From Neolewinella litorea (GTDB lineage Bacteria > Bacteroidota > Bacteroidia > Chitinophagales > Saprospiraceae), in assembly GCF_004803465.1 (NCBI RefSeq), contig NZ_SRSF01000005.1:143176-207175 (forward strand): 64,000 bases of DNA. Reading direction: 5' to 3'. How positions within the stretch are numbered: the first letter of the stretch is position 1; each line of letters opens with the position of its first letter. Under the pieces are notes generated by a model, which was given only the letters and a program-made list of their open reading frames with translations, ran no database searches and was not told where the DNA came from. This document shows, piece after piece, positions 41,896-52,100 of the stretch. Made by a program: the position numbers and the translations under genes.

Positions 41896-43985
41896 TAATT
41901 GTAGTAGCGGAAGGCCCCGTCCTCCGCCGTCACGTGTAACTTTTCCGGATAGGCTTCCCGCCAATCGTTCACGCGGTAGGGCGCGTTGGAGCCGTCAACC
42001 ACGATCGGAACCTCCGCCAGCGCGGCGGGTAAAGCCCCGGGGCGGAAGCCGTTGCGCACCAACAACAGGTCGGCATCGGGCCAGGCGGCCGTGTCCGGAT
42101 AGGTCCGATCCCCGTCCAGCACCAGCACCCGCCGGTCGAGCAGCCGCAGGAGCGGATAGGCCACGGCCGCCGCCCCCCGGCTCTCCGGGCGATCGAAGGG
42201 CAGGGGAGCGGAGAAGGGCACCCCAAGCTTGCGCCGGAGGGGAGCGACCTGGTAATCGAGTTGGCCCTCCGCGAGCGAATCGCCGATCACCGTACCCGCC
42301 CGTCCGTCGAATACGTCGATCAGCGTGGCCCGTGGCAGGTGATAGATGGTGAACTGGGGCGGAGTGGGGTTGAGCCAGGGCATGAGCAAGCCGTAAAGCC
42401 CCAAAAGGCCGGCCAGTAGGAGGGCCGCCCACCGGGCCCGATGACTGGGGCGAAAGGCCAGGTAGGCCAGACAACCAATCAAGACCGCCAAAGTGAGGGC
42501 CATAAAGCCGCTGAAGTCGGCAAACTCCAGCGTAGCCCCCGGCAGGAACCGGCAGAAGAAAATGAAGGCATTTTGCAGGTCCACCACCCCGTTCAGGAGG
42601 GTGCCCGTGGGCCACAACCCCAGCCCGAGCGCGGCCAGTAGTCCGTGCAGCAGCCCCAAAGACAGCACGAGGTAAGCAAAGACGATCACCAGGGTGCCGC
42701 TGAACAGAAAGTAGACCGGGAACTGGCCGAAGTAATACAAGGCGAACGGAAGGGTGCCCAGTTGAGCCGCCGTAGAGACGCTGACGGCATCCCAGACCCG
42801 CGTCAGCGGCCCCGGCAGGTACAGCAACCGCTGCAGCGGACGGGCGAAGAGAGCGATGCCCGCCACGGCGGCGAAGGACAGTTGGAAACCGACCTGGAAG
42901 AGTTGCTTGGGCTGCACGACCAGCATCAGGAGGGCGGCGATGGCCAGCAGATTGAAGATGCTGTTGTTGCGGTTCACGGCGCGGCCGATCAGTACGATGC
43001 TCACCATCAGGGCCGCCCGCTGTACCGAGGCGCTCAGGCCGGTCACCAGGGCAAAGTACCAGACCGCCAGCAGGGTGACCGCCGTGCGCACCGCCGACCA
43101 GAACGGACGCGCGGGCAGCACCCACCCGAGCAGCTGCATGACGACCAGGGCCAGGATGCCGACGTGGAGTCCCGATACGGCCAGTACGTGGATGGCCCCG
43201 GTATCGGCGTAGGCCGAGCGCACCTCCGCGCCCAGCAGGTCGCGTTTACCCATGATCAGGGCGGCGGCCACGGCCAGGTTGTCGCCCGCGAGGTAGGGCG
43301 TCAGGGTCGCAAACCAGGCATTGCGGGAGCGGTCGGCCAGGACCGCGAGCGAGGAAGTCGGGGCGGGCACCAGACGTTCCCACTCGTGCGCGTCGGCGTA
43401 GGCCCGGTGGTAGATCGACTGTCCGGCCAGGTAGGCCCCGTAATCGAACACCTCCGGATTCAGCGGGGGCGGCACCCTTTCCGGCGTCACGTTCAGCAGG
43501 ACTTCCTCCCCGACGGCGAGCGTGTCGCCCCCTTCCAGGTACGCCAGCAGTTTGCCGCTGACGGGGTGAGTACTCCGGGCGCGGATGATGCCTGCCACCT
43601 CAACTTCCACGGCCGTACGTCGGGCACCGGGGCGCACGGCCGCCACCGATCCGGCCAGCAGGTCGCCGGCTACATACTGATGCCCGAAGTTATCCGCGTG
43701 GTTGAGGGGGTGCCGCCCGGCGGCGTACCAGCCCCCAAATCCGGTTAGTGCCGCGAGCAGCAGGAGCGAGACAAGCGTAGCCCGACGAGGATCTGGGCGC
43801 GGCCGCAGGTGCAGGGCCAGGGCTAACAGCAGGGCCGTCAGGCACAGGGCGGCGAAGGGCGCGGTGTAACGGTAATCCAGAACCGCGGACGCCAGGATAC
43901 CGGCAGCCAGCGCCGCCACGGGGGGAAGCAACGGGGCGGCAGCCCAAGCGATGGTGGGCCGGTCGGATGCGCTGCGAGGGATCAC
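41892..43985 (-). CDS. comEC: ComEC/Rec2 family DNA-uptake membrane protein
   Basis: ComEC forms the inner-membrane channel for single-stranded DNA uptake. The protein has an N-terminal DUF4131-like region with several helices and an OB-like part, the Competence domain with the hallmark HVLAVSGLHVGILAL, about ten helices in total, and a short C-terminal domain. That last part is much smaller than the beta-lactamase-like domain of many ComEC proteins, as is usual in Bacteroidota. I start it at GTG 43985 (697 residues). The reading frame is open to ATG 44039, but that start would overlap the divergent TolC gene. Confidence 0.85.
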   Translation of the reverse strand: MIPRSASDRPTIAWAAAPLLPPVAALAAGILASAVLDYRYTAPFAALCLTALLLALALHLRPRPDPRRATLVSLLLLAALTGFGGWYAAGRHPLNHADNFGHQYVAGDLLAGSVAAVRPGARRTAVEVEVAGIIRARSTHPVSGKLLAYLEGGDTLAVGEEVLLNVTPERVPPPLNPEVFDYGAYLAGQSIYHRAYADAHEWERLVPAPTSSLAVLADRSRNAWFATLTPYLAGDNLAVAAALIMGKRDLLGAEVRSAYADTGAIHVLAVSGLHVGILALVVMQLLGWVLPARPFWSAVRTAVTLLAVWYFALVTGLSASVQRAALMVSIVLIGRAVNRNNSIFNLLAIAALLMLVVQPKQLFQVGFQLSFAAVAGIALFARPLQRLLYLPGPLTRVWDAVSVSTAAQLGTLPFALYYFGQFPVYFLFSGTLVIVFAYLVLSLGLLHGLLAALGLGLWPTGTLLNGVVDLQNAFIFFCRFLPGATLEFADFSGFMALTLAVLIGCLAYLAFRPSHRARWAALLLAGLLGLYGLLMPWLNPTPPQFTIYHLPRATLIDVFDGRAGTVIGDSLAEGQLDYQVAPLRRKLGVPFSAPLPFDRPESRGAAAVAYPLLRLLDRRVLVLDGDRTYPDTAAWPDADLLLVRNGFRPGALPAALAEVPIVVDGSNAPYRVNDWREAYPEKLHVTAEDGAFRYYNY

Positions 43986-43999
43986 CGACCGAAAGGTAG

Positions 44000-44007
44000 T
44001 ATTTTTG
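44000..44007 (+). promoter_or_regulatory. -7 element TAttTTTG upstream of the TolC-like gene
   Basis: TATTTTTG lies 23 bases before the ATG at 44031, in the comEC/TolC divergent gap. It is a perfect match to TAnnTTTG but has no obvious -33 partner. Confidence 0.4.
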
Positions 44008-44030
44008 GCTTTTTCAACCTTACCCCCGGC

Positions 44031-45374
44031 ATGAACCAAATGTTATTGCTCCTTGCGGTCCTGCTTTGCACCTGCGTCCGCGCCCAGGAGACCCTGACGC
44101 TGAGCGATGCCATCCAGCGCGGACTGGAAAACAACTACCAGATCCGCATTGCCGCCAACGAACTCGAGGTGGCCCGCAACAATAACGACTACGCCCTCAC
44201 GCAGAAGTACCCCACCATTTCCCTGGGCATCAACCCCGGCGTAGCCTACCGCAACCAGAGCAACCCCGCCAGCATCGTGGTGCAGAGCGCCACCACGAGC
44301 TACACCCTGGGCCCTTCCGCCAACCTCAACTGGGTGATCTTCAACGGTGGCCGCATCGCCATAAACAAGGAACGCCTGGAAACCCTGGCCGACCTCAGCG
44401 CCGGCCAGCTGCAACTGCAAATCGAAAATACCGTGCAGGACATCATCAACGCCTACTACAACGCCGTGGTGCAGCGCGAGCAGATCGAGGTGCGCGAGCG
44501 GGTGCTGACCCTGAGCCGCGACCGGATCGAGTACCAGCAGGTGCGCCAGGAATTCGGGCAGGGCGGCACCTTTGACGAACTGCAGGCCCGGGATGCCTAC
44601 CTCTCCGACTCCTCCGCCCTCACAGTTCAGCGCGTGAGCTACCGCAACGCCGTCCGCAACCTCTTGCAGGCGATGGGCAGCGACGACCTGAACCAGGAGG
44701 TAGAGCTCGCCGATGACCTGGTGTACGACCCCACCGACTACGATGCCGCGGCCCTGGAAGATCAATTGATCGCCGCCAACCGGACCCTGCAGAACCTGCT
44801 CATCAATCGCGACCTGGCAGCCCTGCAGACCCAGCTGGTGGAAAGCGAATACAAGCCCACCGTAGGCATCGGGGCCGGCTTCGGCTACGACTTGGCGGTA
44901 CAGACGGGTACCCAGACCTTTGAATTCGGTGGCGACCAGCCGGGGCGCGAGCAGGAGCTGCCCGGCGTGGCGGCCCGGACGATTACCGGTAACGTGGGCT
45001 TCACGGCCAGCTACCTGCTGTTCGACGGCGGTAACCGGCGCGTGCGCGAGCAATCAGCACGCCTGCAGGAGATCACCGCCCAGCTCGACTACCAGTCGGC
45101 CCGCCAACAACTGCGCACGGCCCTGCTGAATACACTGGCCCTATACGAAAACCAGGCCCGCATCATCGGCATCACCCAGGACCTGATCGCGAACGCCGAG
45201 CGCAACCTCGAGATCGCCGAGGAGCGCTTCCGGGGCGGGACCATCAACAGCTTCGACTACCGGCAGATCCAGCTCAATTACGCGAACGCGGAATTCCAGT
45301 TGCTCAACGCCCTGCTCAACCTCAAGAATACCGAGACCGAGCTGCTGCGCGTGACCGGTCAGATCATCCGCTAG
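44031..45374 (+). CDS. TolC-family outer membrane efflux protein
   Basis: This 447-residue protein has a signal peptide (MNQMLLLLAVLLCTCVRAQE) followed by the TolC/OEP repeat architecture of two long coiled-coil halves. LTLSDAIQRGLENNYQIRIAANELEVARNN begins the first repeat, and DYQSARQQLRTALLNTLALYENQAR with AERNLEIAEERFRGGTINSFDYRQIQLNY belongs to the second. Such proteins form trimeric outer-membrane exit ducts for tripartite pumps. No membrane-fusion or pump gene is adjacent, so the partner is unknown. Confidence 0.9.
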   Translation: MNQMLLLLAVLLCTCVRAQETLTLSDAIQRGLENNYQIRIAANELEVARNNNDYALTQKYPTISLGINPGVAYRNQSNPASIVVQSATTSYTLGPSANLNWVIFNGGRIAINKERLETLADLSAGQLQLQIENTVQDIINAYYNAVVQREQIEVRERVLTLSRDRIEYQQVRQEFGQGGTFDELQARDAYLSDSSALTVQRVSYRNAVRNLLQAMGSDDLNQEVELADDLVYDPTDYDAAALEDQLIAANRTLQNLLINRDLAALQTQLVESEYKPTVGIGAGFGYDLAVQTGTQTFEFGGDQPGREQELPGVAARTITGNVGFTASYLLFDGGNRRVREQSARLQEITAQLDYQSARQQLRTALLNTLALYENQARIIGITQDLIANAERNLEIAEERFRGGTINSFDYRQIQLNYANAEFQLLNALLNLKNTETELLRVTGQIIR

Positions 45375-45398
45375 GGCCGCAAGCACGGGCCGAAACGC

Positions 45399-45406
45399 TA
45401 CCTTGC
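45399..45406 (+). promoter_or_regulatory. -7-like element TAccTTGC, four bases before ruvA ATG
   Basis: TACCTTGC (one base short of TAnnTTTG) ends four bases before the ruvA start at 45411. It is one of several such close placements in this window and is a weak match by itself. Confidence 0.35.
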
Positions 45407-45410
45407 GCGC

Positions 45411-46004
45411 ATGATCGCGTACGTAAAGGGCACCGTGGCCCACAAGAACCCTTCCTTCGTAGTGGTGGAGGCCGGGGGCATCGGCTACCACATCAACATC
45501 AGTCTGTACACCTATACCCGCATCGAGGGTGCCCAGACCGTGACCCTGCTGACCCACTTCCACGTGAAGGAGGACCAGCAGACGCTGTTCGGCTTCTACG
45601 AAGAGCAGGAGCGCAACCTCTTTCGGCTACTTATCTCGGTGAGCGGGGTGGGACCGGCCACGGCCCTGGTGGTGCTCTCGAGCATGAACGCCGAGGAGCT
45701 GCGCGCCGCGGTGATCGGGGAGGACGTGAGCACCATCCGCAAGGTGAAGGGGATCGGTCCGAAAACGGCCCAGCGGATCATTCTGGACCTCAAGGACAAG
45801 ATGATCAAGGAATCTGGCGAATCCCCGACAATGCTATCGCCGCAAAGCAATACGCTTAGGAGCGAGGCGTTATCAGCCTTGGTTAACCTGGGCTTTGGCC
45901 GGCCCGCCGTTCAACGCGCGTTAAATCGGGTACTTGCGGCCCATCCTCAGACGGCTACGCCGGAAGACCTGATCAAGCTCGCGTTGCGTGAACTGTCTTC
46001 CTAG
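45411..46004 (+). CDS. ruvA: Holliday junction branch migration protein RuvA
   Basis: RuvA binds Holliday junctions and loads RuvB. The 197-residue protein has the OB domain (MIAYVKGTVAHKNPSFVVVEAGGIGYHI), the helix-hairpin-helix region (LISVSGVGPATALVVLSSM, KVKGIGPKTAQRIILDLKDK) and the C-terminal domain III (SEALSALVNLGFGRPAVQRAL) that contacts RuvB. It precedes sprA by about 110 bases, a gene order also known from other Bacteroidota. ruvB is not adjacent. Confidence 0.95.
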   Translation: MIAYVKGTVAHKNPSFVVVEAGGIGYHINISLYTYTRIEGAQTVTLLTHFHVKEDQQTLFGFYEEQERNLFRLLISVSGVGPATALVVLSSMNAEELRAAVIGEDVSTIRKVKGIGPKTAQRIILDLKDKMIKESGESPTMLSPQSNTLRSEALSALVNLGFGRPAVQRALNRVLAAHPQTATPEDLIKLALRELSS

Positions 46005-46113
46005 TCCCGGCCCTCTGTTGACTGTCTAACTACCTCCCGTAACTACCAGCGGGAAAACGCTTTAAGCCCGCCGCCCTTACTTCATACCCGGGGGTCAGGA
46101 AGGATTGCATCGT

Positions 46114-49100
46114 ATGAACAAGACACTACTCTCTCTTTGTGTTGCCCTGGTTTCCCTCAGTTTCACCATCGTGCCCTACCGCACGGAGGCTGACGCCGTG
46201 GCCAGCCGCGAAGCTGCCCTTTCCTTTCTTTCACCGGTCCTGACGGACACCCTGCCCCCCCTGCGCGACCGCCGCCGCGACTTCATCACCGACCCCAACC
46301 GCAACCCCGTCGACCTGCGCGACCCCGCCGGCGTGGAGAAGACCGTGGAGTACGACCCCGCCACCGGCCGCTACATCGTACGCGAGCGCCTTGGGGAGAT
46401 CGACTTCCGCCCGCCCACCTACCTGACCTTCGAGGAATACTTTGAATACCGGCAGCGGGAAGACCAGCGCCGCTACTTCAACAACCTGGCCGGGGTGGGC
46501 AACCCCGAGGACTTCGTCAGTGTGGGCGACCCGCTGGCCGACATCGAGCTGGACCCCGACCTGGTCAACAATCTCTTCGGCGGCACCGAGATCAGCATCC
46601 AGCCGCAGGGCAGCGTCGACCTCAGCTTCGGCCTGAACTACCAGTACCAGGACAACCCCTTCATCGTGGAGCGCTTCCGGCGCAATACCATTTTCGACTT
46701 CGATATGGACATCCAGATGAACGTGACCGGGCAGATCGGCGACAAGCTCAAGCTCAACACCAACTACAACACCGGAGCCAACTTCAACTTCGACAACCAG
46801 ATCAAGCTCGACTACAACAGCGAGGCCTTCGGCGAGGACGACATCATCCGCAAGATCGAGGCCGGCGACGTGAGCCTGCCCCTGCGCGGTACCCTGATCG
46901 AGGGCGCCCAGTCGCTGTTCGGACTCAAAACCGAGCTGCAGTTCGGCCACCTGCGCCTGACGGCCATCGCCAGCCAGCAGCGGTCGCAGCGCGAAAAACT
47001 GACCATCGAGGGCGGCAGCCAGCTCCAGGAATTCGAGGTCTACGCCGACGAGTACGACGAAAACCGCCACTTCTTCCTCAGCCACTACAACCGCGAGGTG
47101 TACGAGGAAGCCCTGAGCAACCTGCCGCAGATCCAGACCCTCTTCCACCTGGAAAATATCGAGGTCTGGATCACCAACGACCGCAATGAGGTACTGGACG
47201 TGCGCGACATCGTGGCCTTCGCCGATCTTGGTGAGCCCACCCGTCTGACGAACCCCCGGGCCGTCGGGCAGTTCCCCACGCCCCGCTACCAGGAGATTTG
47301 CGACGGTCGCCCCCTGCCCGAGAACGGGGCCAACGACCTCTACGGCCGCCTCGTGGCCCAGGAGGAGAACCTGCGCGACATCGACCGCACGGTGGCGGTG
47401 CTGCAATCGGCCCAGTTCGGCCTCGAGCAGATCCGCGACTTCGAGAAGGTGTCGGCCCGCAAGCTCGACCCCCGTGAGTACACCGTCAATCCGGAGCTCG
47501 GCTTCATCTCCCTCAATATCAACGTACAGCCCGACCAGGTGGTGGCCGTCTCTTACCGCTACAAGTACAACGGAGAGATCTTCAAGGTGGGCGAACTGTC
47601 GGTGAACACCGACAACAGCAGCTCCGACACCAGCAACTTCGCCAACCAGGTGCTCATCACCAAGCTGCTGAAGAGCTCCACCCAGCGGGTGAGCGAGCCG
47701 GCGTGGGACCTGATGATGAAGAACGTCTACTCCCTCGGTGCCTACCAGGTGAACCAGGAGGACTTCCGCCTCGACGTGCAGTACGAGAACCCCGGACAGG
47801 GCTTCCAGCGCTTCCTGCCCGTACCTACCGACCTGCCCGGCGGTACCTTCAACCCGATCCCCGGCGTGCCGCTGATCCGGGCCTTTAACCTCGACCGCCT
47901 GAATACCCAGGGCGATCCGCAGCCCGACGGGGTGTTCGACTTCGTGCCGGGCATCACCATAAACCCCTCTACGGGACGCATCTATTTCCCTGTCCTCGAA
48001 CCCTTCGGCAGCGACCTGGCCGAGCGCCTGCCACCCGAGGTGGCACCGCGCTTTACCTACCAGGAACTGTACGATTCCACCCTCTTCCAGGCCCGCGAGT
48101 TTCCCGAGAAGAACCGCTTCGCCATCCGGGGCTCCTACAAGTCTACCGTTCAGAGCGAGATCAGCCTCGGCGCCTTCAACATCCCGGCGGGCTCCGTACG
48201 GGTGACGGCCGGCGGCGCACTGCTGGTGGAGGGCCGCGACTATACGGTCGACTACAGCACCGGGCGGGTGCGCATCCTCAACGACGCCATCCTCAGCTCC
48301 GGCGTACCCATCAACGTAAGCTTCGAGGACAATACGATCTTCAGCCTGCAGACCAAAACCATGCTGGGCCTGCGCGCCGACTACGAGGTGAACGACAACC
48401 TCGCCATCGGTGGCACCTTCATGCAGCTCTTCGAGCGCCCCTTCACCCAGAAGGTGAACCTCGGCGAAGACCCCATCAACAACCGGATATACGGCTTTGA
48501 CGCCACCTACAACCAACCCTCCGGCTGGCTCACGCGCACCCTCGACAAGCTGCCGTTCTTCAGCACCAACGCCCCCTCCAACGTCAGCCTGACCGCCGAG
48601 ACCGCCATCCTGGACCCCGGCCACAGCAGGGCCATCAACCTGAGCCGCAGCGAGAAGGGCGGCATCGTCTACCTTGACGACTTCGAGGGCACGGCCAGCC
48701 CCATCGACCTGATGACGCCCGTGCAGCGGTGGTACCTGGCCTCCGTACCGCAGAACGACGCCGGCAACAACAACCCGCTCTTCCCGGAGGCGCAGTTGCC
48801 CGGACTCGTCAGCGGCGCCAACCGCGCCAACCTGAGCTGGTACCGCATCGACCAGAGCGCGCGTAACGCCCTTGACAACAACAACGTCTACACCAGCGTG
48901 GTGCCGCAGCAGGAGGTCTTCCCCTTCTTCGACGCGGGGGCCGGGCGGCGCGGACTGTTCCAGTTCTTCACCTTCGACATGTCGTTCTACCCGAACGAGC
49001 GTGGGCCCTATAACTTCGACACCCCCTCGGGCTACCCCGGCCTGACCGCCGGTGCCCTGCCCGACCAGGGCGACCCCCTGACCCCGGTGAAACTGCTCGA

Positions 49101-52100
49101 CCCCGCCAGTCGCTGGGGCGGCATCATGCGGGAGATGACGACGACCGACTTCCAGTCGTCCAACATCGAATTCATCGAATTCTGGATGCTCTCGCCCTTC
49201 CTCGACCCCCAAAACGGTCGGCAGGCTGCTCCGGACGCCGCCGACAAGCAGGGTACGCTCTACATTAACCTCGGCAACGTAAGCGAGGACATCCTCAAGG
49301 ACAGCCGCAAGTTCTTCGAGAACGGATTGCCCACCCCCCTTAACCCGCGGCGGCCCGTGGACCGGACAGTTTGGTCGCGCGTACCCGTGGCCCAGCAGAT
49401 CACCCAGGGCTTCGACAACGACCCCGAGAGCCGGAAAGCGCAGGACGTCGGCCTGGACGGATTCGATGACGACGGTGAGCGGGAGCACTTCGCCGACTAC
49501 CTGGCCGCCTTCGCGGGCAACCCCCAGGTGCAGCAACGGCTGGCCGAAGACGTGTCGAACGACAACTTCTACTACTTCAACGACCAGGAACGCTTCGGCG
49601 AGGACGTGAGCCTGCTCACGCGCTACAAGAACTTCAACAACACCCAGGGCAACTCCGCGGCCAACGACAACACCAACAACAACCTGCGGCAGTCGGCCAC
49701 CAACCTGCCCGACGACGAGGACCTCAACCAGGACAATACCCTCAACGAATCCGAGAGCTACTTCCAGTACGAGATTCCCTTCGTGCAGTCGGCCGTGAAC
49801 CCCCGGGAACTGGACGTGGAGGCCACCCCCTTCATCACCGACCGCATCGAGGACGTGGGCGGGACGGGCCGCATCTGGTACCGCTTCCGCATCCCCCTGA
49901 ATACCGACCAGAAGACCTCCGTGGGCGGCATCCAGGACTTCCGGTCGATCCGCTTCATGCGCATGTTCATGAAGGATTTCGAGGCACCGGTGACCCTGCG
50001 CTTCGCCGAATTCGAACTGGTGCGCAACAGCTGGCGCCGCTACAACCGTCCCTTCCAGACCGGCCCGATCATCGGGGGTGAGGAAGACACAGAATTCTTT
50101 ATTGACGCCGTCAACATCGAGGAGAACAGTCGCCGGCAACCCTTCAACTACGTGCTGCCCAACGGCATCCGTCGGGAGCAGAGCCTAGGCCTGGTGACCA
50201 CCCTGCAGAACGAGCAGTCGCTGGCCCTGAAAGTGCAGAACCTGCAGCCCAGCGACAGCCGCGCCGTGTTCAAGTACACGGAAACCGACCTGCGCCTCTA
50301 CGAGCGCCTGAAAATGTTCGTCCACGCCGAAGCCACCGGGGAGAGCCGCATCGACCGGCCCAAGGACGGCGAGCTGCGCCTCTTCATGCGCCTGGGCTCC
50401 GACTTCGAGCAGAACTACTACGAGTACGAAGTGCCCCTGGCGCTCTCCGACACCACCGGACTGGACGGGCTCAACCCCAACGGCACGGCCTACGCCGATT
50501 CCGTCTGGCTGCCGGAGAACGAGGTCGACCTGCCCCTGGAACTCCTGCGCGAATTGAAGTTGGAGCGCAACAACAGCAGCGTACCCTCCGACGCCACCTA
50601 CGAACAGAGCTACTCGCCGGGAGACGGCATCAACCATACCCTGCGCATCAAGGGTAACCCCAACCTGGGCTTCGTGAAGGTCTTCATGATCGGCGTCCGC
50701 AACGAAAAGGACCTGGACAACGACGGCATCAGCGCCGAGGTGTGGGTGAACGAACTGCGCCTGGAGGGGCTCGACGAGCGGGGCGGCGTGGCCGCCATCG
50801 CCCGCGCCGACGTGCAGCTGGCCGACCTGGGTAACCTCACCGCCGCCGTCAACTACAGCAGCATCGGATTCGGGGCCCTGGACAACAGCGTCGTGGAGCG
50901 CAACCGCTTCAAGACCGCCGGCTACGACCTGGCCACTACCCTGAGCTTCAACCGCTTCCTACCCACCCGCTGGGGCGTGAATTTGCCGGTTTACCTGCAA
51001 CACAGCAAGCAGGTGAGTACCCCCGAGTACGACCCCTATGACTACGATATTCCGCTGCAGGACAAGCTCCGGGCCGCCGAAAGCCCGGTCGTGCGCGACA
51101 GCATCCGCGAGCAGGCCCAGGAGATCGACAAGATCACGGCCGTCAACCTCAACAACGTCAGCATCGCCCCCTCGACGCGGCGCACCAAGCCCAGCCCGAT
51201 CGATCCGGCCAACTTCTCGGTCAGCTACGGTTACACCAAGAACGAACACAGTGACCCCTACATCCAGTCGGAAGTCGTGCGGGACCACACCGGGGCTTTG
51301 GACTATACCTACAGCCGCGCCCAACCCAAGAGCTTTGAGCCCTTCAAAGGCATCGAGAGCAAGTACCTGCGCCTGCTCAGCGAGTTCAACCTGAACCCGC
51401 TGCCGAATACGGTAAGCATCACCAACGTGATCAACCGCAGCTTCGCCACCACCAGCTACCGCTTTGCCGGGGTCGACGAGAAGTTCAATACCTTCTTCAA
51501 CAAGCGCTTCATCTGGAACCGCAGCTACGACGTGCAGTGGAACCTCACGCGAAGTCTGCGCCTGGGCTTTAACGCCAACATGAACACGACGATCGACGAG
51601 CCCGACGAGAACGATATCGTCGTACTGCCCGAGGAGGAAGCCCAGCAGATCCGCCGCGACAGCATCTGGAGCAACCTGCTCAACGGCGGTCGGCCCAAGC
51701 AGTACAACCACACCATCAACGCCAGCTACCAGCTGCCGCTGCGCTACCTGCCCTTCCTCGACTTCGTCGACGTGCGCGCCCAGTATCTCGGCAATTACAC
51801 CTGGGCCGCCGCGCCGCTGCTGATCCAGGAGCGCGGACTGGGCAACATCATCCAGAACAGCCAGCAACGGCAGGTGACGGCCGACCTCAACTTTGAGCGC
51901 TTTTACGACCAGATTCCCTTCCTGCGCGCCGCCAACCAGGCGGGGCGGCAGCGCCGGCCGACCCGGCAAACCGGTCGGCAGTCCAACAACAATGAGACGG
52001 CCGCGGGCGGCAGTTCCTTCCTCCGGCCCCTGCTGGCCATCCGGCGGGCGCGGTTCACCTACAGTGAGGACTTCACGACCGTCATTCCCGGCTTCCTGCC

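Noticed and set aside
41892-44039. The longest comEC start at 44039
   Set aside because: It would overlap the start of the divergent TolC-like gene and place that gene's -7 element within comEC; GTG 43985 fits the family N-terminus better. Not excluded.
46231-50139. A 1302-codon ORF antisense to sprA
   Set aside because: It has no family signature, is rich in Val, Gly, Leu, Glu and His in the way expected of the reverse frame of a GC-rich gene, and the opposite strand is a clear SprA. The same applies to other long antisense frames (50959-52812, 6773-8785, 60058-61290, 37013-38248).
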